Assembly (NCBI RefSeq): GCF_049846925.1
Contig: NZ_JBNCMT010000004.1
Coordinates: 148,465 to 212,464 of the forward strand
From: Brevibacillus_H sp049846925
Lineage (GTDB): Bacteria > Bacillota > Bacilli > Brevibacillales > Brevibacillaceae
DNA length: 64,000 bases
Direction: 5' to 3'
Shown here piece after piece: positions 25,225 through 33,089 of this stretch. Numbering within the stretch: the stretch's first letter is position 1; the number at the start of each line of letters is the position of its first letter. Made by a program: the position numbers and the translations under genes. Under the pieces are notes generated by a model. The model was not told the DNA's origin. It saw only the letters and a program-made list of their open reading frames with translations, and did not search any database.

Positions 25225-25760
25225 AGCTAGTCAATGGTCAAGCCTTGAGCAACATTGACGGCCTTACAAGGACAGGCTTCCCTTGACGATGTCCGATTAA
25301 AAGCGCTGAACGGATCATACGCTACAAGTTACTCTTGAACATCCGACACCCTATTTCTTTCGTGCTGAGTGGATGATTAACCTTGGTGTGGACGTCAAAC
25401 TGCTGAATGAAGAGTGTTAAGAAACTGGATCAGGGAAATTTCCAAGTGGCTCGCATGGGTTGGCTTGCCGATTACAATGATCCGATGACGTTTCTCCAGC
25501 AATTTAAAGATAAGAATGACTTGAATAACGATACTGGTTGGGAAAATAAGCAATACCAAGAACTACTGACTCTTGCTTCACGTGAAGCAAATCCTGATAA
25601 GCGTAAACAATTATTACAACAAGCAGAGCAAATTCTAATGGATGAGATGCCTGTTATTCCGCTATATTTCTACTCTGGCAATTACGTGAAGAACGTAAGG
25701 GTACAAAATGTTATCCTTGATCCGTTAGGTAATGTTGATACCATACTCATACCAAGAAAG
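25225..25760 (+). pseudogene. Decayed oligopeptide-binding protein gene (OppA family)
   Basis: Fragments of an OppA-like protein follow each other in several frames. A NGQAL-like stretch comes near 25.24 kb, then DDVRLKALNGSYAT (compare VGVKALDDKT in the intact gene at 8-9.6 kb). A piece reading AEWMINLGVDVKLLNEE follows, then a long intact C-terminal part from about 25420: KLDQGNFQVARMGWLADYNDPM and MDEMPVIPLYFYSGNYV. No signal peptide or N-terminal domain remains, and most of the middle is deleted. This is a dead paralogue. Boundaries are approximate because the 5' part is too degraded to place. Confidence 0.78.
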
Positions 25761-25770
25761 AGGTACATGC

Positions 25771-26523
25771 ATGTCCTATTACATACTATATTTTCTAATT
25801 TTTTTAATCGTATTGCTTCTTATGGTAATCGTATTACTAACTAAATCCGAGAATAAAAAGACTCGATTGTTAAACAGTATCATGAAAAATGATACGAATA
25901 GTGCACTAAAATACATCCGTCTTGGAGATGATCCCAATCAAAATTCCAAAAAAGGTTATTCTTTATTGTATCTCGCCATTTATAAAAACAACAGTAAGAT
26001 TGTGAAAGCACTATTAGCTGCTGGAGCCCGCCCCTATCATGATGGTCTGCATGGTAAATCATTAATGGATTTAGCAAAACATACAGGCAACATAGAAATA
26101 ATCCAATACTTGAATCAAGCAAGAGCACCCTTTGAAGCGATAAAGGAAAGAGCACGAAAGGAATCACAACAGCGTTCTGCCTTACCTCGAAATCGAAGCG
26201 TTTTGATACCTCCTAATAAAAAGAAAGGGTCCAAGAATTCCCGTTCCCCTATCCACAGGTCAGGATCCTCTCGTAAATATGGTTTTAATGCAGCTTTGTT
26301 CACCGAAGAATACGAAGAAGAATCATACGAAGGAGATTCATATGATGGAGATTCATATGATGGAGATTCGTATGATGGAGATTCGTATGATGGAGGTGGA
26401 TCATATGATGGCGGTGGATCGTATGATGGCGGTGGATCGTATGATGGCGGTGGATCGTATGATGGCGGTGGATCGTATGATGGAGAAGGATCGTGTGGCG
26501 GAGGGGAATCGTATGAAGAATGA
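25771..26523 (+). CDS. Membrane-anchored ankyrin-repeat protein with SYDG(G/D) tandem repeats
   Basis: 250 residues. MSYYILYFLIFLIVLLLMVI is a single N-terminal membrane anchor. Residues ~30-125 form ankyrin-type helices (NDTNSALKYIRLGDDPNQNS, YSLLYLAIYKNNSKIVKALL, SLMDLAKHTGNIEIIQYL). A basic Ser/Lys/Arg linker follows (RKESQQRSALPRNRS). The last ~60 residues are a perfect low-complexity array: acidic YEGDSYDGD units, then GGGSYDGGGSYDGG units, ending SYEE. AGAGG lies before the ATG. I recognise no named family. The architecture suggests a surface- or membrane-tethered protein-binding module with a flexible, acidic/aromatic tail. It lies directly after the decayed peptide-binding gene. Confidence 0.75.
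   Translation: MSYYILYFLIFLIVLLLMVIVLLTKSENKKTRLLNSIMKNDTNSALKYIRLGDDPNQNSKKGYSLLYLAIYKNNSKIVKALLAAGARPYHDGLHGKSLMDLAKHTGNIEIIQYLNQARAPFEAIKERARKESQQRSALPRNRSVLIPPNKKKGSKNSRSPIHRSGSSRKYGFNAALFTEEYEEESYEGDSYDGDSYDGDSYDGDSYDGGGSYDGGGSYDGGGSYDGGGSYDGGGSYDGEGSCGGGESYEE
26329..26512 (+). repeat. Coding tandem repeat (15-bp and 18-bp units)
   Basis: About four units of the 15-mer GATTCATATGATGGA type switch to five or six units of the 18-mer GGATCGTATGATGGCGGT type. They encode SYDGD and GGGSYD respectively. Copies are almost identical at DNA level, which points to recent slippage or conversion. Confidence 0.9.
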
Positions 26524-26554
26524 TCGTATGAAGAAGAAGTATAAAGAATAGAAG

Positions 26555-26747
26555 ATACCCTCTATACTAGAGACTACTGCAAAAGTCATACTTTTTGGAA
26601 AAACCAATGATTTTGGGGTACAAATATGTCTCCCTGAATGCGAAACGAGCCTGAAAAGCGATTTATTGGGCTCGGTTTTCTCTGAGTGTTTTGTTGCTCT
26701 GAAAAATGTGTACTTTTGCAGGGCTCTCATACTAGAGGGTTTTTTTG
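26555..26747 (+). terminator. Terminator of ankyrin gene, split by an inserted element
   Basis: The left arm ACCCTCTA is at 26557-26564 and the right arm TAGAGGGT, followed by seven or more T, is at 26733-26747. Removing the insertion and one copy of the flanking direct repeat rebuilds ACCCTCTA-TAC-TAGAGGGT-TTTTTTT, a perfect terminator. The inserted DNA itself contains CGAGCC...GGGCTCGGTTTT, which could terminate instead. Confidence 0.72.
26570..26728. mobile_element. MITE-like 159-bp insertion inside a terminator loop
   Basis: The ends GAGACTACTGCAAAAGT and (complement of) GAGAGCCCTGCAAAAGT match at 14 of 17 positions, the inner CTGCAAAAGT being perfect. ATACTA stands directly outside both ends (up to nine bases, ATACTAGAG, if read from 26564 and 26729) and looks like a target-site duplication. 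No transposase is encoded, so it would depend on a related IS elsewhere. Confidence 0.68.
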
Positions 26748-26798
26748 TTGAAAGAAATCCTTGCAATCTACGCTTACTCTAGATCAAGCCATCGAACA

Positions 26799-26833
26799 TA
26801 AAAAAAGAATCCGTAAAAAAATCTACGGATTCC
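26799..26833 (-). terminator. Terminator of the SUF operon
   Basis: Minus-strand GAATCCGTA and TACGGATTC pair around a T-rich loop and are followed by TTTTTTT. It lies 120 bases past the sufB stop. Confidence 0.88.
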
Positions 26834-26952
26834 CTCTCATTATCATAAACGACATAAGCAAGTGTTTCCAGACTTGCGAATACACGATCTGACGTCATAG
26901 CTATTACGATTAACAACAACTACACTAGCGCCGCAATACACCTCATTTTACT

Positions 26953-28350
26953 TTAACCGATAGAACCTTCCATTTCGAACTTAATCAGACGGTTCATCTC
27001 TACGGCATACTCCATTGGGAGTTCTTTTGTGAACGGCTCGATGAAGCCCATAACGATCATTTCTGTTGCTTCTGCCTCAGACAAGCCACGGCTCATCAGG
27101 TAGAACAACTGATCTTCAGACACTTTGGAAACTGTTGCTTCGTGCTCCAACGTGATGTTGTCGTTCAAAATTTCGTTGTACGGGATGGTGTCTGATGTGG
27201 ACAGTTTATCCAGAATCAGCGTGTCACACTTGATGTTGGACTTGGAGCCTTCTGCTTTGCGTCCGAAGTGAGACAATCCACGATACGTTACCTTACCGCC
27301 ATCGCGGGAGATTGATTTGGAGATGATGGTGGATGTGCAATCCGGTGCCAGGTGAACCATTTTGGCACCTGCATCCTGATGCTGTCCTTTACCAGCAACT
27401 GCGATCGAAAGAACGGTACCTTTGGCACGTGGCCCTTTCATAATAACCGCTGGGTATTTCATCGTCAATTTGGAACCGATGTTGCCATCAATCCACTCCA
27501 TGTTGGCATCTTCGTATGCAACGGCACGTTTGGTAACGAGGTTGTATACGTTATTGGACCAGTTCTGGATGGTTGTATAGCGGCAACGAGCACGCTCTTT
27601 GATGATGATCTCAACTACTGCTGAGTGCAAGGAATCCGTGCTGTAAATAGGTGCTGTACAGCCTTCCACGTAGTGAACGAAGCTGTCTTCATCAGCGATG
27701 ATCAACGTACGCTCGAATTGACCCATGTTCTCGGAGTTGATGCGGAAGTATGCTTGCAATGGTGTCTCTACCTTCACGCCTTTTGGCACGTAGATGAAAG
27801 AACCACCGGACCATACAGCCGAGTTAAGAGCAGCGAATTTGTTATCCGCTGGAGGGATTACTGTTGCAAAGTATTCCTTAACGATTTCAGGGTACAGTTT
27901 TACCGCTGAATCCATGTCACAGAAAAGAACGCCCAATTTCTCCAGGTCTTCCTGCATGTTGTGGTAAACAACCTCGGATTCATACTGTGCAGATACCCCA
28001 GCAAGGAACTTTTGTTCAGCTTCTGGAATACCCAATTTATCGAAAGTTGCCTTAATTTCTTCTGGTACTTCATCCCAACTGCGACCTTGTTTCTCAGAAG
28101 GCTTCACGTAGTACGTGATGCTGTCGAAATCAAGCTCACCCAGTTCGCCGCCCCAGTTTGGCATTGGCATACGGTAGAAAATTTCTAGTGCCTTCAAACG
28201 GAAATCAAGCATCCATTGCGGCTCTTCTTTGATGCGAGAGATCTCCTCTACGATCTCACGAGTCAAACCTTTTTTGGTTCTAAAGACAGATACGTCTTTA
28301 TCATGAAAACCGTATTGATAATCCTGTATCTCAGGGGCTTTCTTTGCCAT
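26953..28350 (-). CDS. sufB: Fe-S cluster scaffold subunit SufB
   Basis: 465 residues. The usual SufB features are present: the N-terminal YQYGFHDKDVSVFRTKKGL opening, a beta-helix core with GGSFIYVPKGV and EGCTAPIYSTDSLHSAVVEI, and C-terminal FYLMSRGLSEAEATEMIVMGF. SufB pairs with SufD and the ATPase SufC to build Fe-S clusters on sulfur delivered by SufS-SufU. As in B. subtilis it is the last gene of sufC-D-S-U-B, 23 bases after sufU. The terminator follows. Confidence 0.97.
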   Translation of the reverse strand: MAKKAPEIQDYQYGFHDKDVSVFRTKKGLTREIVEEISRIKEEPQWMLDFRLKALEIFYRMPMPNWGGELGELDFDSITYYVKPSEKQGRSWDEVPEEIKATFDKLGIPEAEQKFLAGVSAQYESEVVYHNMQEDLEKLGVLFCDMDSAVKLYPEIVKEYFATVIPPADNKFAALNSAVWSGGSFIYVPKGVKVETPLQAYFRINSENMGQFERTLIIADEDSFVHYVEGCTAPIYSTDSLHSAVVEIIIKERARCRYTTIQNWSNNVYNLVTKRAVAYEDANMEWIDGNIGSKLTMKYPAVIMKGPRAKGTVLSIAVAGKGQHQDAGAKMVHLAPDCTSTIISKSISRDGGKVTYRGLSHFGRKAEGSKSNIKCDTLILDKLSTSDTIPYNEILNDNITLEHEATVSKVSEDQLFYLMSRGLSEAEATEMIVMGFIEPFTKELPMEYAVEMNRLIKFEMEGSIG

Positions 28351-28373
28351 TCTGATTCACTCCTTCACCTGTA

Positions 28374-28808
28374 TTACTGTTCGGCCTGTTTTACCCCTTG
28401 CTCCAACGCTTTCCATGCCAGCGTTGCGCATTTGATCCGTGCAGGGAATTTGGCCACGCCAGATAGCGCTTCAATATCACCCAAGTCAATGGAATCGTCA
28501 ACTTCTTTACCTTGCATCATATCAGAGAAAATTTCAGATAGCTTCAGCGCTTCTTCGATCGGTTTCCCCTTCACGATTTCCGTCATCATGGATGCGGAGG
28601 ACATACTGATGGAGCACCCTTCACCAAGGAACTTGGCGTCCACCACGATACCGTTCTCCACTTTTAGCGACAAGGAGATACTGTCTCCACAAGTCGGATT
28701 GTTCAAGTTAATAATAAGTCCATCGGAATCATCCAATTTCCCTTTGTTACGAGGCTTTTGATAATGATCCATAATCACGCGGCGGTACAAATCATCAAGA
28801 GAAGACAT
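28374..28808 (-). CDS. sufU: Zinc-dependent sulfurtransferase SufU
   Basis: 144 residues of the IscU-like fold. The zinc ligands known from B. subtilis SufU are all present: Cys40 and Asp42 in NNPTCGD, Cys65 in GEGCSIS, and Cys127 in RIKCATLAW. SufU accepts persulfide sulfur from SufS by swapping its zinc ligand and passes it to SufB. Its start lies 14 bases inside the end of sufS, so translation of the two is likely coupled, which fits their obligate partnership. Confidence 0.97.
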   Translation of the reverse strand: MSSLDDLYRRVIMDHYQKPRNKGKLDDSDGLIINLNNPTCGDSISLSLKVENGIVVDAKFLGEGCSISMSSASMMTEIVKGKPIEEALKLSEIFSDMMQGKEVDDSIDLGDIEALSGVAKFPARIKCATLAWKALEQGVKQAEQ

Positions 28809-30021
28809 TTCCGAAATACTCCTTTGTCTTTTTCAGTCCGGTGATTAATCGATCCACATCTTCTTCTGTGTTGTAGAGATAGAAGCTGGCACGAGCAGTT
28901 GCAGACACTTTGAGCCAACGCATTAATGGTTGTGCACAATGATGTCCTGCACGAACAGCAATCCCGTGACTATCAAGTACAGTTGCCAAATCATGTGGAT
29001 GTACATCACTCAGGTTAAACGTGACAAGTCCAGTACGATTCACAGTTGGTCCGTAAATCGTCAGTCCATCGACTTGTTGCATCTGATCAATTGCATATTG
29101 GGTGAGCTCCATATCGTGCTTAGCGATCTCATCCATACCGATCTCTTCCAGAAAATCAATAGCAGCTCCGAGCCCGATCGCACCAGCGATAATCGGAGTA
29201 CCGCCTTCAAATTTCCACGGGAGTTCTTTCCAGGTGGAATCATACAGATCAACATAGTCGATCATTTCTCCACCAAACTCGAACGGATCAGTCATTTCAA
29301 GCAGATGACGCTTGCCGTAGAGTGCTCCGATACCCGTAGGACCGCACATTTTATGACTGGAGAACGCATAGAAATCGCAATCCAGGTCTTGTACGTCTAC
29401 TTTGATATGCGGTGCACTTTGAGCTCCGTCTACCATGAGAACAGCTCCATTTTCATGAGCAATCTTGGCAATTTCCTTGATCGGAGTCGTGTCGCCAAGA
29501 ACGTTGGAAATATGGTGGATGGAGACGAACTTCGTATTCGGTGTAATGGCTTGCTTCACCGCATCTAGTGTTACTGTTCCATCTTCTGCAAGTTCTATGA
29601 ATTTAAACGTTGCACCGGTTGCTTTGGCTGCCTGCTGCCACGGAATGAAGTTGCTGTGATGCTCGACGAGAGTCGTTACAATCTCGTCGCCCTCACGCAA
29701 GTACTTACGAACATATCCGTTAGCTACAAGGTTGAAAGCAGTAGTCGTTCCACGAGTAAATACGATCTCTGCCGCTTCCTTGGCATTGATAAACTTGCGA
29801 ACCTTTTCTCTCGCACCCTCATACCCGTCTGTTGCACGAGTACCCAGGGTGTGAACTCCACGGTGTACGTTGGAATTGTATTCTTTATAGTACTTATCGA
29901 GCGCTTCGATGACTTGAACCGGTTTTTGCGAAGTAGCTGCACTGTCAAGATAGACTAACGGATGTCCGTTAACTTCTTGATGCAGGATAGGAAAGTATTT
30001 GCGCAATTCGTTCGCATTCAT
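28795..30021 (-). CDS. sufS: Cysteine desulfurase SufS
   Basis: 408 residues of the class V PLP aminotransferase fold. The PLP lysine is in YAFSSHKMCGPTGIG, and the catalytic cysteine in IAVRAGHHCAQPLMRW, within the short loop typical of group II (SufS-type) desulfurases that need SufU. It takes sulfur from cysteine, forming alanine and an enzyme persulfide. Its ATG overlaps the sufD stop codon (TAATG). Confidence 0.97.
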   Translation of the reverse strand: MNANELRKYFPILHQEVNGHPLVYLDSAATSQKPVQVIEALDKYYKEYNSNVHRGVHTLGTRATDGYEGAREKVRKFINAKEAAEIVFTRGTTTAFNLVANGYVRKYLREGDEIVTTLVEHHSNFIPWQQAAKATGATFKFIELAEDGTVTLDAVKQAITPNTKFVSIHHISNVLGDTTPIKEIAKIAHENGAVLMVDGAQSAPHIKVDVQDLDCDFYAFSSHKMCGPTGIGALYGKRHLLEMTDPFEFGGEMIDYVDLYDSTWKELPWKFEGGTPIIAGAIGLGAAIDFLEEIGMDEIAKHDMELTQYAIDQMQQVDGLTIYGPTVNRTGLVTFNLSDVHPHDLATVLDSHGIAVRAGHHCAQPLMRWLKVSATARASFYLYNTEEDVDRLITGLKKTKEYFGNVFS

Positions 30022-31319
30022 TAACCTAACTTCCTTTCAAGTGCTTGACGGAGTCGATTTTGTACCTCCTCAAGCGGAATTTCCGCTACTACTGTATCCA
30101 AGAAACCAAGAATAATCAAACGCTCTGCCTGTCTGCGAGGAATACCACGTGACATGAGGTAGTAAAGACTTTCTTCACTCACACGTCCGACAGATGCAGC
30201 ATGACCTGCTTTTACATCATCTTCATCAATCAAAAGAATCGGGTTGGCATCTCCACGTGCTTTCTCGCTGAGCATCAGGATATTCTCTGCTTGCTCACCG
30301 TTTGCTTTTTCTGCACCCTTTTCGATTTTGGTAATCCCGTTGAGGATCGCTACCGCTTCATCTGTCATAACCGCTTTTGTTACCATATTGGACTCGGAGT
30401 GAGTACCGATATGCTGTACTTGGGAAGTCAGGTTTTGACGTTGATTTCCTGTACCAATCGTTACTGATTTGGTTTCGGCAGTTGATCCGTTTCCTTTTAA
30501 CACAGTGGTGTTGTTTGCAACGGTATTGCCGTCATTCATTTCACCAAGAATCCATTCCATCTTCCCGTCACGGTCAACAACTGCACGACGGAACGAGTAG
30601 TCATGCACTTCTTTGGAGAGAGCGCGAACGGATGCAACCTGCACCTGTGCCCCTGCACCTACAAATACTTCAACCACGCTGTTTGCTACCATTGCTTCAT
30701 CTGTAGAAGAAACATACGTATCAACATATGCAACTTTACTGTTCGCTTCGGCAACAATCAGAATGTGCGGACAAACGAGTGAACCGCTCTTTGCCACCTC
30801 AAAAACTGCCTGAAGTGGTACGGAAACTTCTACATTCTTTGGAACGTATACGAATACTCCGCCATTCACTACTGCTGCATGCAAGGCAGTCAATCGATGC
30901 TCGTCAGTCTTCACGACTTCATAAAGATATTTCTGAACCAAATCCCCGTTCCCACGAAGAGCTGTCGCCAAATCGGTGAAAATAACACCTTGGGAAGCAA
31001 GCTCCGCTGATACCGTACGATAGACGGTAGAAGCATTTTTTTGAACGAGCAGATTATGAGTTTGTTCTGTGCCGATTTGCGCTTTCACGACTTCGTCCAG
31101 CTCGTTGATGTCGCTTACTTGTGCCTCGGTTGTAAATGGCAGGAACTGATCAAGGTTCCAGTTATCGATCTTGGTTTTTTCCAATACTGGCAATGGAAGC
31201 TCTCCAGAAGCCTGGAATGCAGCAAGACGTTTTTCGAGGAACCATGCCGGCTCTTGATTAGCCTTGGAATATGCTGTGATTGCTTCTTTATCGAAGCGAA
31301 GTTGTGTATTTACACTCAT
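30021..31319 (-). CDS. sufD: Fe-S cluster assembly subunit SufD
   Basis: 432 residues. The SufB/SufD-type beta-helix is visible in VNGGVFVYVPKNVEVSVPLQ, HDYSFRRAVVDRDGKMEWI, DEDDVKAGHAASVGRVSEES and FYLMSRG-like YYLMSRGIPRRQAERLI. The His in KAGHAASVG is the conserved residue implicated in cluster building with SufB. It is the second gene of the operon, 20 bases after sufC. Confidence 0.96.
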   Translation of the reverse strand: MSVNTQLRFDKEAITAYSKANQEPAWFLEKRLAAFQASGELPLPVLEKTKIDNWNLDQFLPFTTEAQVSDINELDEVVKAQIGTEQTHNLLVQKNASTVYRTVSAELASQGVIFTDLATALRGNGDLVQKYLYEVVKTDEHRLTALHAAVVNGGVFVYVPKNVEVSVPLQAVFEVAKSGSLVCPHILIVAEANSKVAYVDTYVSSTDEAMVANSVVEVFVGAGAQVQVASVRALSKEVHDYSFRRAVVDRDGKMEWILGEMNDGNTVANNTTVLKGNGSTAETKSVTIGTGNQRQNLTSQVQHIGTHSESNMVTKAVMTDEAVAILNGITKIEKGAEKANGEQAENILMLSEKARGDANPILLIDEDDVKAGHAASVGRVSEESLYYLMSRGIPRRQAERLIILGFLDTVVAEIPLEEVQNRLRQALERKLG

Positions 31320-31339
31320 CGTACTAATACCCCCTTCGC

Positions 31340-32128
31340 CTAAACGCCTGCGTTAACAGTTTCGTCTTCGATACCCAGCTCTTCTTTAATCCAGTCATAG
31401 CCTTCTGCTTCGAGGCGTTCTGCCAGTTCAGGACCGCCAGATTTCACAATTCGACCTTGCATCATGACATGAACGAAGTCTGGTTTAATATAATTTAATA
31501 GACGTTGATAGTGTGTGATAATCAGGAATCCACGTTCTGCGGCACGCATCTCGTTAACGCCTTTCGCAACAACTTTCAGAGCGTCAATATCGAGACCTGA
31601 GTCGATCTCGTCAAGAATACAGATACCTGGTTGCAGCATCATCATTTGCAGAATTTCATTGCGCTTCTTCTCACCGCCAGAGAAGCCTTCGTTCAGGTAA
31701 CGGTGGGCAAAAGCCTGATCCATTTCAAGCGTATCCATGCGTTTATCCAACTCACGGATAAATTTCATCAAAGAAATCTCGTTGCCTTCGCCACGGCGAG
31801 CGTTCATTGCAGAGCGCAGGAAGTCAGAGTTGGTTACGCCACTGATTTCAGAAGGGTATTGCATAGCAAGAAACATACCTGCACGAGCACGCTCGTCAAC
31901 TGCCATTTCAAGCAGATCTTCTCCGTTAAGGTTAACAGAGCCATCTGTTACTTCGTACTTCGGGTGACCCATCAAAGTAGAAGCAAGTGTTGACTTACCT
32001 GTTCCGTTAGGTCCCATGATAGCGTGAACTTCTCCGCCTTTAATCTCAAGGGACAAGCCTTTGAGGATTTCTTTCTCTTCGATTCTTGCACGTAAGTTCT
32101 TTATTTCTAAATGTGGTACACCGGACAT
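31340..32128 (-). CDS. sufC: Fe-S cluster assembly ATPase SufC
   Basis: 262 residues of ABC ATPase. Walker A GPNGTGKSTL, signature EGFSGGEKKRNEIL with the SufC-specific KKR, and Walker B CILDEIDSGLDIDAL are all intact. There is no membrane domain: SufC is a soluble ATPase acting on SufB-SufD. It is the first gene of the operon; GGAGG lies eight bases before the ATG. A perfect 11-bp tandem repeat 42 bases upstream may be the operator. Confidence 0.97.
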   Translation of the reverse strand: MSGVPHLEIKNLRARIEEKEILKGLSLEIKGGEVHAIMGPNGTGKSTLASTLMGHPKYEVTDGSVNLNGEDLLEMAVDERARAGMFLAMQYPSEISGVTNSDFLRSAMNARRGEGNEISLMKFIRELDKRMDTLEMDQAFAHRYLNEGFSGGEKKRNEILQMMMLQPGICILDEIDSGLDIDALKVVAKGVNEMRAAERGFLIITHYQRLLNYIKPDFVHVMMQGRIVKSGGPELAERLEAEGYDWIKEELGIEDETVNAGV

Positions 32129-32169
32129 GCAGCATTCCTCCGTTATTCATATAGTTACTAGATGGATGT

Positions 32170-32191
32170 CATTCTCAATTCATTCTCAATT
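32170..32191 (-). promoter_or_regulatory. 11-bp tandem direct repeat upstream of the SUF operon
   Basis: CATTCTCAATT occurs twice with no gap (on the coding strand AATTGAGAATG twice). The same core, CATTCTCA repeated every 11 bases, is also found upstream of the DUF1802 gene. An 11-base step places both copies on one face of the helix, as expected for an operator. Confidence 0.55.
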
Positions 32192-32307
32192 ACCATCTTA
32201 TAATAAGTTTAATCAAAGATCAATGTTTAGACTATAAATGTATTTATTAAATATTTATGTTTAAAAAGTCATTTTGTTCCTAATCTTATGAAGCGATATA
32301 CATTTGA

Positions 32308-32892
32308 TTAAGAAATAACTTTCAGCACTTCTGCTCGCTTCGCTTCATACTCTTCGTCTGACAGTACAGGGCTGAATGCGCCTTGTGGAATATCCTGCAA
32401 TAAGTTATGCCAGGATTTGCATCCTTTGTATTCCTCTTCAATTGGAATTACCAGAGGTTCTGCTAACTTATACACCCTTGCAAACAGAATATGGAGCGGG
32501 TTTTTCTTTTTCCAGTGCAAGCGAACGTCTGCGAAGTTATCTGTCCAGATATGATAAGGTGCAAGTGCACGAATTTTGGCTTCATCAAGAACTTCTATAT
32601 CATCGGTAATTTTCGCAAAATAGCGAATGTCTACCATCGTATTCTCAGGAGTCCAATTTTCTAATGTTGCTTGCAAGTCACTTTGATATTCAGGCTTGAC
32701 CATCTCGGACTTTTGATGCTCATAGGTAGGATAGAGATAGAATGTATCATGCTCCAGCTTGAAATCACGGGTCTCTTCATACAATCCACCCTTGCGGACC
32801 GTAATGATTTGCTTTCCTTCGCCAAGAGCTTTAATGGCTACTGCCCATTCCTTCAAAGAAAGTGTTGATACTGGTTGTAGAACTGTCGTCAC
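32308..32892 (-). CDS. DUF1802 family protein
   Basis: 194 residues with the DUF1802 pattern: LKEWAVAIKALGEGKQIITVRKGGLYEETRDF, then FYLYPTYEHQKSEMVKPEY, and PLHILFARVYKLAEP. It is a soluble protein of unknown function found in Bacillales and cyanobacteria. It is on the same strand as the SUF operon and ends ~180 bases before it. The shared upstream direct repeat suggests a common regulator, giving a tentative link to iron-sulfur or oxidative homeostasis. Confidence 0.83.
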   Translation of the reverse strand: MTTVLQPVSTLSLKEWAVAIKALGEGKQIITVRKGGLYEETRDFKLEHDTFYLYPTYEHQKSEMVKPEYQSDLQATLENWTPENTMVDIRYFAKITDDIEVLDEAKIRALAPYHIWTDNFADVRLHWKKKNPLHILFARVYKLAEPLVIPIEEEYKGCKSWHNLLQDIPQGAFSPVLSDEEYEAKRAEVLKVIS

Positions 32893-32953
32893 TTCCGATC
32901 ACCCTCCTATTATTATCCCATTTCTCGCCAAAATTTCTCTATATTTTCCTTCT

Positions 32954-32975
32954 CATTCTCAGGCCATTCTCAATT
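32954..32975 (-). promoter_or_regulatory. 11-bp direct repeat upstream of DUF1802 gene
   Basis: CATTCTCAGGC is followed at once by CATTCTCAATT: the same CATTCTCA core with the same 11-base step as upstream of sufC, 62 bases before this gene's start. Confidence 0.55.
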
Positions 32976-33038
32976 AGCCGACTGTGTTCGGATAAAACAA
33001 TAGCACACTAGATGTCCAGAAGCAATCCTCCATACGGA

Positions 33039-33075
33039 AAAAAATAAAAACCCTCAACCAGGATGGCTGAGGGCG
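33039..33075 (-). terminator. Terminator of pckA
   Basis: Minus-strand CCCTCAGCCA and TGGTTGAGGG pair (one G-U), then TTTTTATTTTTTTC. It begins 14 bases after the stop. Confidence 0.92.
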
Positions 33076-33089
33076 TGGATTTCAACAGA

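Noticed and set aside
26329..26512. CRISPR-like array
   Set aside because: The repeats are contiguous, 15 or 18 bases long and keep an open reading frame; they are protein-coding.
26279..26551. Plus-strand frame with repeated MMEIHMM/MMAVDR units
   Set aside because: It is an alternative frame of the SYDG coding repeat. The membrane anchor, ankyrin part and ribosome site belong to the other frame.
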